Part shown: positions 34,708 through 42,673 of the stretch, piece by piece | Layout: each line of letters begins with the position of its first letter | Position numbering within the stretch: the stretch's first letter is position 1 | NCBI RefSeq assembly: GCF_003584135.1 | Contig: NZ_QXFI01000036.1 | Span: forward strand, 1 to 64,000 | DNA: 64,000 bases | Direction of reading: 5' to 3' | From: Flagellimonas pelagia | Lineage (GTDB): Bacteria > Bacteroidota > Bacteroidia > Flavobacteriales > Flavobacteriaceae | Program-made: the position numbers and the translations under genes | Notes under the pieces: model-generated | What the model saw: the letters and a program-made list of their open reading frames with translations, nothing else | Told to the model about the DNA's origin: nothing | The model's database searches: none

Positions 34708-34915
34708 ACCTAAACGTCATTTCAAAATGAGGGGTATGATGACCCATGCGAAATCTCCCTGTGATAAGTGCTATTTTTTTGCCAATTATAACCCATCGAA
34801 GACCAACGGATCATATCATTCATGAATTTTCACATTATCCTTGTGAAATGAACAACATTCTCGTTATTATTTTTTTACCTTGTTGTCCAAACTTCTATGA
34901 CAATCACGTAAAAAG

Positions 34916-36373
34916 ATGAAAGAAAAAGCATCCTCCACAACTAGACGAAACTTCATTAAAAACACCGCAATGGCCTCTAGCATTTTTATTGTGCCACGCC
35001 ATGTACTCGGTGGCCCTGGTTATTTGGCCCCTAGTGACCGCCTGCATTTGGCGGCCATTGGAGCGGGCGGTAAAGGTGCCAGTGATATTGCAAATGCCTC
35101 GGTGGACGGCCGTGAACGCGTAGTGGCGCTTTGCGATGTCGATTTTTCCGGTTCTGCCAAAAGGTCGGTGGAACGTTTCCCAAAAGCCAAACTGTTCAAT
35201 GATTATCGTGAAATGCTGGATAAGATGAAAGGCATTGATGCCGTCACCATCAGTACACCAGATCATGTGCACGGTCCAGCTGCTGCCTATGCCATGGGAC
35301 TGGGCAAACACGTATATGTGCAAAAACCTTTGACCCACAACATCCGTGAAGCACGTATCTTGACCCAAATGGCAAGAGACAAACAAGTAGTGACCCAGAT
35401 GGGGAACCAAGGGGGATCTAACCCACTTCTGGGCATGGTCCAAAAATGGGTGGATTCCGGATCATTGGGAAAAATCACCAAAGTGGAAATTTGGACCAAT
35501 AGGCCCGTTTGGCCTCAAGGATATGCCATGCCCGAACCAGACCCAGCAAGCAAGCCTGCAGATTTGGATTGGAACCTGTGGTTAGGCCCAGCACCCATGA
35601 AGCCCTACACCCCTAACCTACATCCTTTCAACTGGAGAGGATGGTGGGATTACGGTACCGGTGCCTTAGGAGATGTTGGTTGTCACTTGGTGGACATTCC
35701 ATACCGAACCTTGAAATTGGGTTATCCCACCTCTGCTGAATGTAGCGTAGGTACGGTGTTCTCCCAAATGTGGACCCCAGATTACCATCCAGAAGGTTGT
35801 CCTGCATCTTCCTTCATCACCTTAAGTTATGAAGCTACGGACAAAACAGGATCTCCATTGATCATGACTTGGAGCGATGGTGGTATACGTCCATCCCATC
35901 CAGAAATTATTCCCGCCGACAGTGATATTGGAGGCCCAGGTAGTTATAATGGCGTATTGATCCATGGTGAAAACGGTGTGATTTCTACCAATATCAATGA
36001 CAGTTCTCCGTTGACACCCAAATTATATTTGAACGATGGTACCACTGAATTCGGTCCCGAAGTAGAAGATATGCCTGAACCGGAATACGGCCACCAACGC
36101 AAGTGGGTAGATGCCTGCAAAGCAGGGTTTGGAAGTGAGGAACACCTAGGACTTACCTCTTCTTTTGACTATGCCGGACCTATGACAGAAACGGTTTTGA
36201 TGGGCAACTTGGCCATACGTAGTTATATGTTACGCAAAGAAAACCCAGAAGGTCAGATGGAATTTTATGGAAGAAGAAAACTGATTTGGGATGGCGACAA
36301 CATGAAAATTACCAACTTTGAGGATGCCAACCAGTTTGTTACCCGTACCTATCGAGAAGGATGGGAAATGTAA
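34916..36373 (+). CDS. Tat-exported Gfo/Idh/MocA family oxidoreductase
   Basis: 485 residues. Twin-arginine signal TTRRNFIKNTAMASS. The Rossmann start is LHLAAIGAGGKGASDI, then VVALCDVDF, the AVTISTPDHVHGPAA motif and VYVQKPLTHNIREA, where the catalytic EKP is changed to QKP. The C-terminal sheet domain is intact (GALGDVGCHLVDIPYR). Members act on sugars or related polyols with a bound NAD(P), which explains Tat export. Single gene; the 208-bp leader shows nothing definite. Confidence 0.92.
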   Translation: MKEKASSTTRRNFIKNTAMASSIFIVPRHVLGGPGYLAPSDRLHLAAIGAGGKGASDIANASVDGRERVVALCDVDFSGSAKRSVERFPKAKLFNDYREMLDKMKGIDAVTISTPDHVHGPAAAYAMGLGKHVYVQKPLTHNIREARILTQMARDKQVVTQMGNQGGSNPLLGMVQKWVDSGSLGKITKVEIWTNRPVWPQGYAMPEPDPASKPADLDWNLWLGPAPMKPYTPNLHPFNWRGWWDYGTGALGDVGCHLVDIPYRTLKLGYPTSAECSVGTVFSQMWTPDYHPEGCPASSFITLSYEATDKTGSPLIMTWSDGGIRPSHPEIIPADSDIGGPGSYNGVLIHGENGVISTNINDSSPLTPKLYLNDGTTEFGPEVEDMPEPEYGHQRKWVDACKAGFGSEEHLGLTSSFDYAGPMTETVLMGNLAIRSYMLRKENPEGQMEFYGRRKLIWDGDNMKITNFEDANQFVTRTYREGWEM

Positions 36374-36444
36374 CCGATTGGAACAAAAACCATATCATAA
36401 ATCAGGGCCGCTGCATGCGGTCCTTTGTTTTTGCGCTTCAGAAT

Positions 36445-36511
36445 GTCATTCCTGCAAAAGCAGGAATCCAAACTTGGCCCTAAATGGATTCCGCATCGCG
36501 TGCGGAATGAC
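36445..36511. repeat. Palindromic repeat pair, GTCATTCC..GGAATGAC
   Basis: Two hairpins, ATTCCTGC/GCAGGAAT and ATTCCGC/GCGGAAT, form a compound palindrome with ends GTCATTCC (36445-36452) and GGAATGAC (36504-36511). It is a typical dispersed extragenic repeat. Lies in the 438-bp gene-free stretch 36374-36811. Confidence 0.75.
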
Positions 36512-36697
36512 AATAAAAACTTTTGTGAAGACTCGTGTAATTCGTGCCAACCCGCTCCAATAAGATTGCATTTTGTAGGCCATTTGCCTTGCGCTTCTCT
36601 TTACTGACAAACAATAAAAAGGAGATTTCCCGCACTCCCTTCGGTCGGTTCGAAATGACAATAAAAACATTCGTGAAGATTTGTGCAATTCGTGTCA
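36506..36697. repeat. 44-bp direct repeat, two copies
   Basis: 36506-36549 and 36654-36697 share AATGACAATAAAAAC, GTGAAGA and AATTCGTG blocks and are 148 bp apart; a third partial copy (CAATAAAAACAGATTCCCGC) starts at about 36711 and leads into the hairpin ATTCCCGC/GCGGGAAT at 36723-36742. No reading frame in this spacer looks real. Confidence 0.75.
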
Positions 36698-36811
36698 GAA
36701 TGCAGGACAGCAATAAAAACAGATTCCCGCCTACGCGGGAATAAAAAACAGTCGGCATCAAATGGTTGAACCCCACTTGAGCGGCCGACTGCCTTGAAAA
36801 ATCATTGGAAT

Positions 36812-38380
36812 CTATAAACAGGTAACTTGCTGAATAGTTAAACAGCACCCAAATATACCCGTGGTTGCGCGGTGACAACTGTTCCCGCCATTGGTACTGT
36901 TCCCTATATAATACTGATATACATCTGCCCCACCATCGTCTTGCACCCATATGGTAATATCGTAAGCGCCGTTTGGTGGTTGTATGGTTTTGATGGATCC
37001 ACTGACATTGCTTGTAACCCATAAAGATGGATTAGCATCGAGATCGCTTTTTGTAACACTTCCACCTGAACCCTGTAGTTGATTTTTATAGGTAAGTGCA
37101 AATTTAAATGTACGACTGGAATCGTTTATAAAATCCACAGTTCTATGCACAACGCCTTCACTGGTACAGGTTTCCGCTTGATAATCCTCGGTATAACCCA
37201 TTTTGGCTACGGTGTTGTCCTTTAAAAATCTAACCGTATAGGAAATAGGAGCCCCTGGATTGTCCCTACTATAAACAGCATTAGCCCCTTTAATGATAGG
37301 AGATAGATCACCAAAATTACGTGCAGTCACTGCTTCAGCGGCCACCTCTGCATTCCCACCAATGACTATGGTGGTGATGTTGGAGCTAGCCAAAATGGCC
37401 TTGCTCGTCACTTCGGATTCCACACTTATGCTGTTCGATTTTCCCGCAGCGTAATCCAAAGCAGCTTCGAGCTGAATACCAGTTGCTTCATAGAAGGTTT
37501 CCAATCTAAACATAATGATGCGCCCATAGCTTACCGATTTAATATACCCCGGGGGAGCGCTGGAATTGAACATGGATTCCACGTCGGAGGCTGAAATATT
37601 ATCCCCGAAAACTGCCGATGGACTGGATGGTGTTTCCATGGAAACGGTATAAAACACCTGCTTAAAAACCATATTGGCAACCCTTTTTACCGAAGTACTT
37701 TCATAACTGAGCTGTGAACTAAAGTCCGTAGATGCCCACTCGATATTCACCCCAAGATCCATACTTACCTGTTTGGAACTGTATGAGGTTTTGGAATCCG
37801 AGTAGGAACTGGCCTCGTTGACATAACCATCTTGGTAGGCGTTTGCGTTCCACCATTCAAGGGCAACATCGATGCCTGCATCCACAGAATTGAAATTGGG
37901 ACTGTCCACCGTAAAATTTCCGTTTTCACCAATTCCCGGAAGGTCAACCCTTAACGACAAAGGTGCTCTTGATGGCGCAACTGGTGTTGGAAGTCCATTC
38001 CTCAGATTGGCATCAACTTTAACCAAGGCCCCGGGCCATATAATTCCCGCGTTGGGTTTTAAAATGGCAATATCTTCATAATTGGTCTTAAGGTTGTATG
38101 CCGTTGTTGTACAATTGGTAATCACATTGTTTGACTGGGTTGGTGGATCTGAAATGGTTTCTCCTTCGGTACGCACAGTACTGGAGCTTCCGGTATCCAC
38201 CACTCCCAAGAGTGCATCTGGATCATAGGACAGGTTGGCGACAACTTCATTGATATTTGCTTCGCTATCTTTATTGGTTGGGTCGGTACCGCTATCCTTA
38301 CTACAAGATTTGATGATAACCATCAGGGCAATCATGCCCAATACAGATATCCTTTTTAAAAATGTTTGTTTAGTTTTCAT
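36812..38380 (-). CDS. Cholesterol-dependent-cytolysin-like (CDCL) lipoprotein
   Basis: 522 residues. Lipoprotein signal with VIIKSC (Cys26) and a Ser/Asp-rich linker. Residues about 100-405 carry the pore-forming core of thiol-activated cytolysins: WPGALVKVDANL (115-126), FKQVFYTVSMETPSSPSAVF (239-258), SYGRIIMFRLET (284-295), VIGGNAEVAAEAV (339-351) and SRDNPGAPISYTVRFLKDN (371-389). The C-terminal domain (about 406-522) has no Trp-rich undecapeptide and instead ends in a Cys cluster (Cys502, 512, 513, 521), so cholesterol binding is not expected. Family knowledge: CDC-like proteins of Bacteroidota can work as two-component pore formers; no partner gene lies in this window. Divergent from a TPR-HTH regulator gene. 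Confidence 0.9.
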   Translation of the reverse strand: MKTKQTFLKRISVLGMIALMVIIKSCSKDSGTDPTNKDSEANINEVVANLSYDPDALLGVVDTGSSSTVRTEGETISDPPTQSNNVITNCTTTAYNLKTNYEDIAILKPNAGIIWPGALVKVDANLRNGLPTPVAPSRAPLSLRVDLPGIGENGNFTVDSPNFNSVDAGIDVALEWWNANAYQDGYVNEASSYSDSKTSYSSKQVSMDLGVNIEWASTDFSSQLSYESTSVKRVANMVFKQVFYTVSMETPSSPSAVFGDNISASDVESMFNSSAPPGYIKSVSYGRIIMFRLETFYEATGIQLEAALDYAAGKSNSISVESEVTSKAILASSNITTIVIGGNAEVAAEAVTARNFGDLSPIIKGANAVYSRDNPGAPISYTVRFLKDNTVAKMGYTEDYQAETCTSEGVVHRTVDFINDSSRTFKFALTYKNQLQGSGGSVTKSDLDANPSLWVTSNVSGSIKTIQPPNGAYDITIWVQDDGGADVYQYYIGNSTNGGNSCHRATTGIFGCCLTIQQVTCL

Positions 38381-38450
38381 AACTATTTGGTTTTTAGGTT
38401 CAACGAAGCCGAAAGTAGTATCGGAATTGGCTCGAACCTATTTTTGGGCA

Positions 38451-38503
38451 TGGACAAAGTATGGACAAGATGTGTGGACAACCACTAAAAATACCATGGA
38501 CAA
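38451..38503. promoter_or_regulatory. Four phased TGGACAA repeats between the CDCL and TPR-HTH genes
   Basis: TGGACAA occurs at 38451, 38462, 38475 and 38497 (steps 11, 13 and 22 bp, near whole helical turns), with a fifth at 38607. All have the same direction. They lie 71-123 bp upstream of the CDCL start, in the 313-bp divergent gap 38381-38693, and look like a binding array for a regulator. The rest of the gap shows no gene. Confidence 0.6.
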
Positions 38504-38693
38504 CCGATTTTCAGCTATCAAGCAGTTTATCGATTAAACCCAATACAATCAATGCTTTACAGGAGTGTTTATTGGATTCCAAACAACAGGAAACATGGAT
38601 TTTTTATGGACAAGCAATTCTTAGGGTCTTTACCATGAGCTAAAACCCATTGAATTAATTGATTATCTTGCTGTAACCTAACCCACCAACCTC

Positions 38694-40574
38694 ATGAGAA
38701 ACTTTTTGTACACTATCTTTTTAATTTCACTTCCCATTTGTAACCTTCCCGCTCAAGATCAACAAAAAACCGACAGTCTTATTCAGGCACTGACATCGGC
38801 TAAAAGTGATTCCACTCAATTTGACATCTTAAACCGGTTATGGTTTCAATATATTGATAACGACATTGATCAGGCCGTGGACTATTCTGAAAAAATTATC
38901 CAACTGGGGCAGAAAAGTGACATAGATTCCATATTAACCTTTGGTTATGAGCGAAAGGCCGTGACCTATGCCTATATGAACAATTTTGACAGTTCCGGGA
39001 CTTATTTCAGAAAAGCACTCAGTGTCTACAAAAGGAACAATGACCTAAGGAAAATGGCGGCTGTGCAACGAAACCTGGGACAAGACCATAACGTGGCGGG
39101 TAAATTGGACAGCGCTTTTTATTACTACGATCTGGCTGAAAATAATTATGAAACCGTAAAAGATAGCATTGGCTTGGCCAATATCTATAACAGTAAGGCA
39201 ATTGTATATCTTCAAAAAGGCTATTTTAATCTAGCACTGCAACAAGCTTTTAAGACTGCCGAAATTTCGGAGAAGCATAAGGATTCCATCGAACTCGTGC
39301 AGAACCAAATGGTCATCGCGGCCACTTATGCCGAAATGAAGGACACTTTGAACGCCATTGCCTACCATGAAAAAATACTGACCTACTTTGAACGCATCAA
39401 AGAACTGCGCCAACAAGGAGCCTCGTTGTTTTTGCTGTCCGCTTTGGGAGTGAATAATCCAGAATTATACAAAACCACTCAGGAACGGTTGGATAAGGCC
39501 CTGCAAATTGCCCAAAAATTGAAAGACCCTTCTTTGGAATACCAAATTGAGCACATTCAATGCCTGCTCTTGTTCAACCAAGGAAAAGTGGATGAGGCCA
39601 TTTCCCGTTTAAGCAAATTGGTCGAGTATGAAGAGCTGCAAGCGAATGACTTGGGCGTCTCGGAGTATCGTATTGATTTGGGACGAATGCAACTGAAGGC
39701 AAATCAAAACGTCCTAGCTGAGACCAATCTATTGGCCGGATTAAAAATTGCAAAAGAAACCGACAATTTAAGACTACAAGTGAGAGCATACGATTTGCTA
39801 TCCAAGGCATTTGAAAAACAAGGTCAATTTGACAAAGGATTGGAATACCAAAAACAATTCAAGACTATAAGCGACAGTATTTATGATGCGGAAAGCCAAA
39901 ATCGTTTTTCGGAGCTACAAACCATCTATGAGACAGAAAAGAAGGAGGCCGAAATTGCATTGCAACAGGAAGAAATCAATACCCTAAATGAAAAAGCCAA
40001 AGTGGACAAACTTACCAAAAGTCTTTATGCCGGCGGCATGGCCTCTGCCCTAGCCCTTACCGGATTGGTCGTCTTCGGGTATCGCCAACGGATGAAGAAA
40101 AATAAAGTGGAACGAGAAAAGCAAGAAGAAATCTACAAACAAGAGATAGCCCACAAAAAAAAGGAACTCGCCAGCCAAACCTTGCATTTGGTGCAAAAGA
40201 ACACCTTTATCCAGGAGTTGATGGAGAATTTGGAAAGCATCAAAAACTCCCCGGAAAAGTTCAAGATGGAATTCAGGCGGATCGTGATGTTGCTGAAAAA
40301 GGAAAATGCCTCGGACAAGGACTGGGAAGTGTTCAAGACCTATTTTGCCGAAGTGCACAACGACTTTGACCAAAAGCTAAGAACACTCGACCCTGATATT
40401 TCCGAAAAAGAAATCAGGCTGGCGGCCTTTTTACGCATGAACCTGACCACCAAGGAAATGGCTGCTACCTTGAACGTATTGCCAGACAGTATCCTCAAAT
40501 CCAAATACCGGTTGAAAAAGAAATTGGGACTGGACAAGGATATGGACCTGAGCAGTTTTTTGAATACACTATAG
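38694..40574 (+). CDS. TPR sensor with one membrane span and C-terminal HTH (one-component regulator)
   Basis: 626 residues. Signal peptide (MRNFLYTIFLISLPICNLPAQ), then at least six tetratricopeptide-like repeats to about 400, a coiled coil, one membrane helix (SLYAGGMASALALTGLVVFGY, about 443-463), a second coiled coil and a LuxR-like HTH at the end (SEKEIRLAAFLRMNLTTKEMAATLNVLPDSILKSKYRLKKKLG). This periplasm-to-cytosol design is common in Bacteroidota. The gene is divergent from the CDCL gene, with phased TGGACAA sites between, so control of the toxin-like gene is plausible. Confidence 0.88.
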   Translation: MRNFLYTIFLISLPICNLPAQDQQKTDSLIQALTSAKSDSTQFDILNRLWFQYIDNDIDQAVDYSEKIIQLGQKSDIDSILTFGYERKAVTYAYMNNFDSSGTYFRKALSVYKRNNDLRKMAAVQRNLGQDHNVAGKLDSAFYYYDLAENNYETVKDSIGLANIYNSKAIVYLQKGYFNLALQQAFKTAEISEKHKDSIELVQNQMVIAATYAEMKDTLNAIAYHEKILTYFERIKELRQQGASLFLLSALGVNNPELYKTTQERLDKALQIAQKLKDPSLEYQIEHIQCLLLFNQGKVDEAISRLSKLVEYEELQANDLGVSEYRIDLGRMQLKANQNVLAETNLLAGLKIAKETDNLRLQVRAYDLLSKAFEKQGQFDKGLEYQKQFKTISDSIYDAESQNRFSELQTIYETEKKEAEIALQQEEINTLNEKAKVDKLTKSLYAGGMASALALTGLVVFGYRQRMKKNKVEREKQEEIYKQEIAHKKKELASQTLHLVQKNTFIQELMENLESIKNSPEKFKMEFRRIVMLLKKENASDKDWEVFKTYFAEVHNDFDQKLRTLDPDISEKEIRLAAFLRMNLTTKEMAATLNVLPDSILKSKYRLKKKLGLDKDMDLSSFLNTL

Positions 40575-40609
40575 GAACAAATAAAGTTTGAATTTCTTAA
40601 TTTTGTTAT

Positions 40610-41464
40610 ATGCGTTCCCTGTCCACATATAACAATGAACTAAAATTGAAAGGCTTCAACGTTTTTCAAATAGAGGAAGATGGGAATGCCACCAGGGTTT
40701 ACAGTCGCAAGGAGTTCTACAAAATTTGCCTGACCACGGGAAAGAGCAAGATCCACTATGCGGATAGGACTTTCGAAGCCGAAGGAACCATCTTATTTTT
40801 CGGGAATCCCCACATCCCCTATTCATGGGAAACCTTATCGTCCACCTATGTGGGTTATACCTGTTTGTTTTCTGAAGACTTTCTTTTACCTGGGAACCGA
40901 TCGGAAAGTTTGCAACAATCGCCATTGTTCAAACTGGGAGGCACTCCCATTTTGGATATTTCCACCGAGCAAAGGGATTTTTTAAACGGAATCTTTCAAC
41001 GGATGATTTCCGAGCAACAATCTGATTATGAATTTAAAGATGACCTTATTCGGAATTACATCAACCTGATTTTACACGAATCTTTGAAATTAAAACCTTC
41101 GGAGAAATACAACCAAAACAAAAACGCCGCTGAACGGTTGACTTCCGTTTTCATGGAATTGTTGGAAAGACAATTTCCCATTGAAAGCCCCGAAAGACCA
41201 CTTCAATTGAAAAGCCCAAAAGACTACGCCCAACAACTTTCGGTACATACCAACTACTTGAACCGTGCCGTGAAACAAGTCACCGGAAAACCCACATCGG
41301 CACATATATCGGACAGGATCACCCACGAGGCCAAATCCATATTACAGCACACCAACTGGAACATTGCAGAAATTGCATATGCCCTAGGATTTGAATACCC
41401 CACATATTTTAACCACTTCATTAAAAAGCAAACAGGAACCGCCCCTTCTTTCCTTAGAGCTTAA
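40610..41464 (+). CDS. AraC family transcriptional regulator
   Basis: 284 residues. N-terminal cupin-like arm (KICLTTGKSKIHYADRTFEAEGTILFFGNPHIPYSW) and C-terminal AraC domain (LSVHTNYLNRAVKQVTGKPTSAHISDRI, NIAEIAYALGFEYPTYFNHFIKKQTG). A TAATTTTG box at 40598-40605 lies only 4 bp before the ATG, which would make the transcript leaderless or nearly so. It precedes the acetyltransferase/cupin/dehydrogenase genes and probably controls them. Confidence 0.9.
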   Translation: MRSLSTYNNELKLKGFNVFQIEEDGNATRVYSRKEFYKICLTTGKSKIHYADRTFEAEGTILFFGNPHIPYSWETLSSTYVGYTCLFSEDFLLPGNRSESLQQSPLFKLGGTPILDISTEQRDFLNGIFQRMISEQQSDYEFKDDLIRNYINLILHESLKLKPSEKYNQNKNAAERLTSVFMELLERQFPIESPERPLQLKSPKDYAQQLSVHTNYLNRAVKQVTGKPTSAHISDRITHEAKSILQHTNWNIAEIAYALGFEYPTYFNHFIKKQTGTAPSFLRA

Positions 41465-41525
41465 TTGGTTTGAAAATTATAATCATTGGTTTGAATCTCA
41501 TTAACCCAAATCTTTGGGTTGAAGG

Positions 41526-41533
41526 TAATTTTG
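41526..41533 (+). promoter_or_regulatory. Candidate -7 box of the acetyltransferase operon
   Basis: TAATTTTG matches TAnnTTTG 21 bp before the start at 41555. No convincing -33 TTG at proper spacing, which would suit an activator-dependent promoter. Confidence 0.45.
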
Positions 41534-41554
41534 CATATATAAACGTTCACGAAG

Positions 41555-42139
41555 ATGTCCAACGATACAAAAGACATATTCCAAAGATTGCTGAATGGGG
41601 AAACGGTTCCTTTTAATGACCCAGACTATTTCAAAATCAGGGAAGCTTCATTGGACACCAGAAAATTGGTTTCACAACTGAACCGAACCATTGACCCAGT
41701 TGAAATCAGGTACATATTGGGTCAAATTACGGGAACCAAGATTGATGACACTGTTGGTGTGTTTACTCCCATCTTTATCAACCATGGAAAAAACTTAAAA
41801 CTGGGCAAGAATGTGTTCATCAATTTTGACTGCACGTTTCTGGACCTTGGCGGCATAACCATAGAAGACCAAGTACTCATTGGCCCAAAAGTAAGTGTGC
41901 TTTCTGAAGGCCATCCCATTGACCCAGCCAAAAGACAATCCTTGTCCACAGCTCCCATTTTAATAAAAAAGAATGCTTGGATAGGTGCCAACAGTACCAT
42001 ATTAAAAGGAGTCACCATTGGAGAAAATTCCATTGTTGCAGCTGGCTCCTTAGTGAACAAAGATGTGCCCGACAATGTGATTGTTGGTGGAGTTCCAGCT
42101 AAAATCCTGAAGAATATCGATAAATCAATTTTCAAATAA
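41555..42139 (+). CDS. Hexapeptide-repeat acetyltransferase (maltose/galactoside type)
   Basis: 194 residues. The left-handed beta-helix is seen in NHGKNLKLGKNVFINFDCTFLDLGGITIEDQVLIGPKVSVLSEGHPID and IKKNAWIGANSTILKGVTIGENSIVAAGSLVNKDVPDNVIVGGVPAKI, including the catalytic His (GHPID) of LacA/Maa enzymes. It moves acetyl from CoA to a sugar or similar hydroxyl. First gene of a run with the cupin (10-bp gap) and alcohol dehydrogenase genes. Confidence 0.92.
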   Translation: MSNDTKDIFQRLLNGETVPFNDPDYFKIREASLDTRKLVSQLNRTIDPVEIRYILGQITGTKIDDTVGVFTPIFINHGKNLKLGKNVFINFDCTFLDLGGITIEDQVLIGPKVSVLSEGHPIDPAKRQSLSTAPILIKKNAWIGANSTILKGVTIGENSIVAAGSLVNKDVPDNVIVGGVPAKILKNIDKSIFK

Positions 42140-42149
42140 AAACATAAAA

Positions 42150-42668
42150 ATGAAAAGGAACATTAAAAGAGCACTATTTATTACAGGACTGGTGGGAATC
42201 GCATTTTCCTTTCTGGCATGTAACTATACTATTAACAACGAAAAAGTGACAGATATGAAATCAAATGAAGAAGAATTGGACTTTATTTTCCCAAAGGGAA
42301 ACCTAGGTCCCAAGGAGTTATTTACAGGCAATGCATACAACATAGGTCTTGTGGATATAGATGATGTATATACCACAGCAGTGGGCAACGTTTATTTTGA
42401 GCCAGGGGCGCGAAGCAATTGGCATACGCACCCATCCGGACAAATTTTGATCATTACGGATGGGGTTGGCTATCACCAAATTGAAGGAGAGCCGATTCAG
42501 ATCATCAAAAAAGGAGACGTGATCAAATGCCCGCCACATACCAAACATTGGCATGGCGCCAGTCCCGATACCGGTTTGCAACAGCTCTACATTGTCCCAA
42601 ATACCGAAAATGGTATTGTGGATTGGATGGAAGCCGTAACGGACGTGCAATACAACAATATCAAATAA
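42150..42668 (+). CDS. Cupin-domain lipoprotein
   Basis: 172 residues with lipobox FSFLAC (Cys24). The cupin motifs are VYFEPGARSNWHTHPSGQILIITDGVGYHQIEG (His-His-Gln) and KKGDVIKCPPHTKHWHGASP (His), enough to bind one metal. Related cupins include quercetinase-like and carboxymuconolactone-linked proteins. Its stop is 6 bp before the GTG start of the dehydrogenase, so both are translated together, and both look exported. Confidence 0.9.
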   Translation: MKRNIKRALFITGLVGIAFSFLACNYTINNEKVTDMKSNEEELDFIFPKGNLGPKELFTGNAYNIGLVDIDDVYTTAVGNVYFEPGARSNWHTHPSGQILIITDGVGYHQIEGEPIQIIKKGDVIKCPPHTKHWHGASPDTGLQQLYIVPNTENGIVDWMEAVTDVQYNNIK

Positions 42669-42673
42669 TAAAT

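Noticed and set aside
36374..36811. CRISPR array
   Set aside because: Repeats are two to three copies with uneven spacing and inner hairpins, and no cas genes occur in the window.
36812..38380. Classical cholesterol-binding cytolysin
   Set aside because: The Trp-rich undecapeptide and the Thr-Leu cholesterol motif of domain 4 are not seen; only the pore-forming core matches.
42527..42673. Upstream extension of the alcohol dehydrogenase frame
   Set aside because: It overlaps the cupin gene in another frame; the Tat signal starting at GTG 42674 is the better start.
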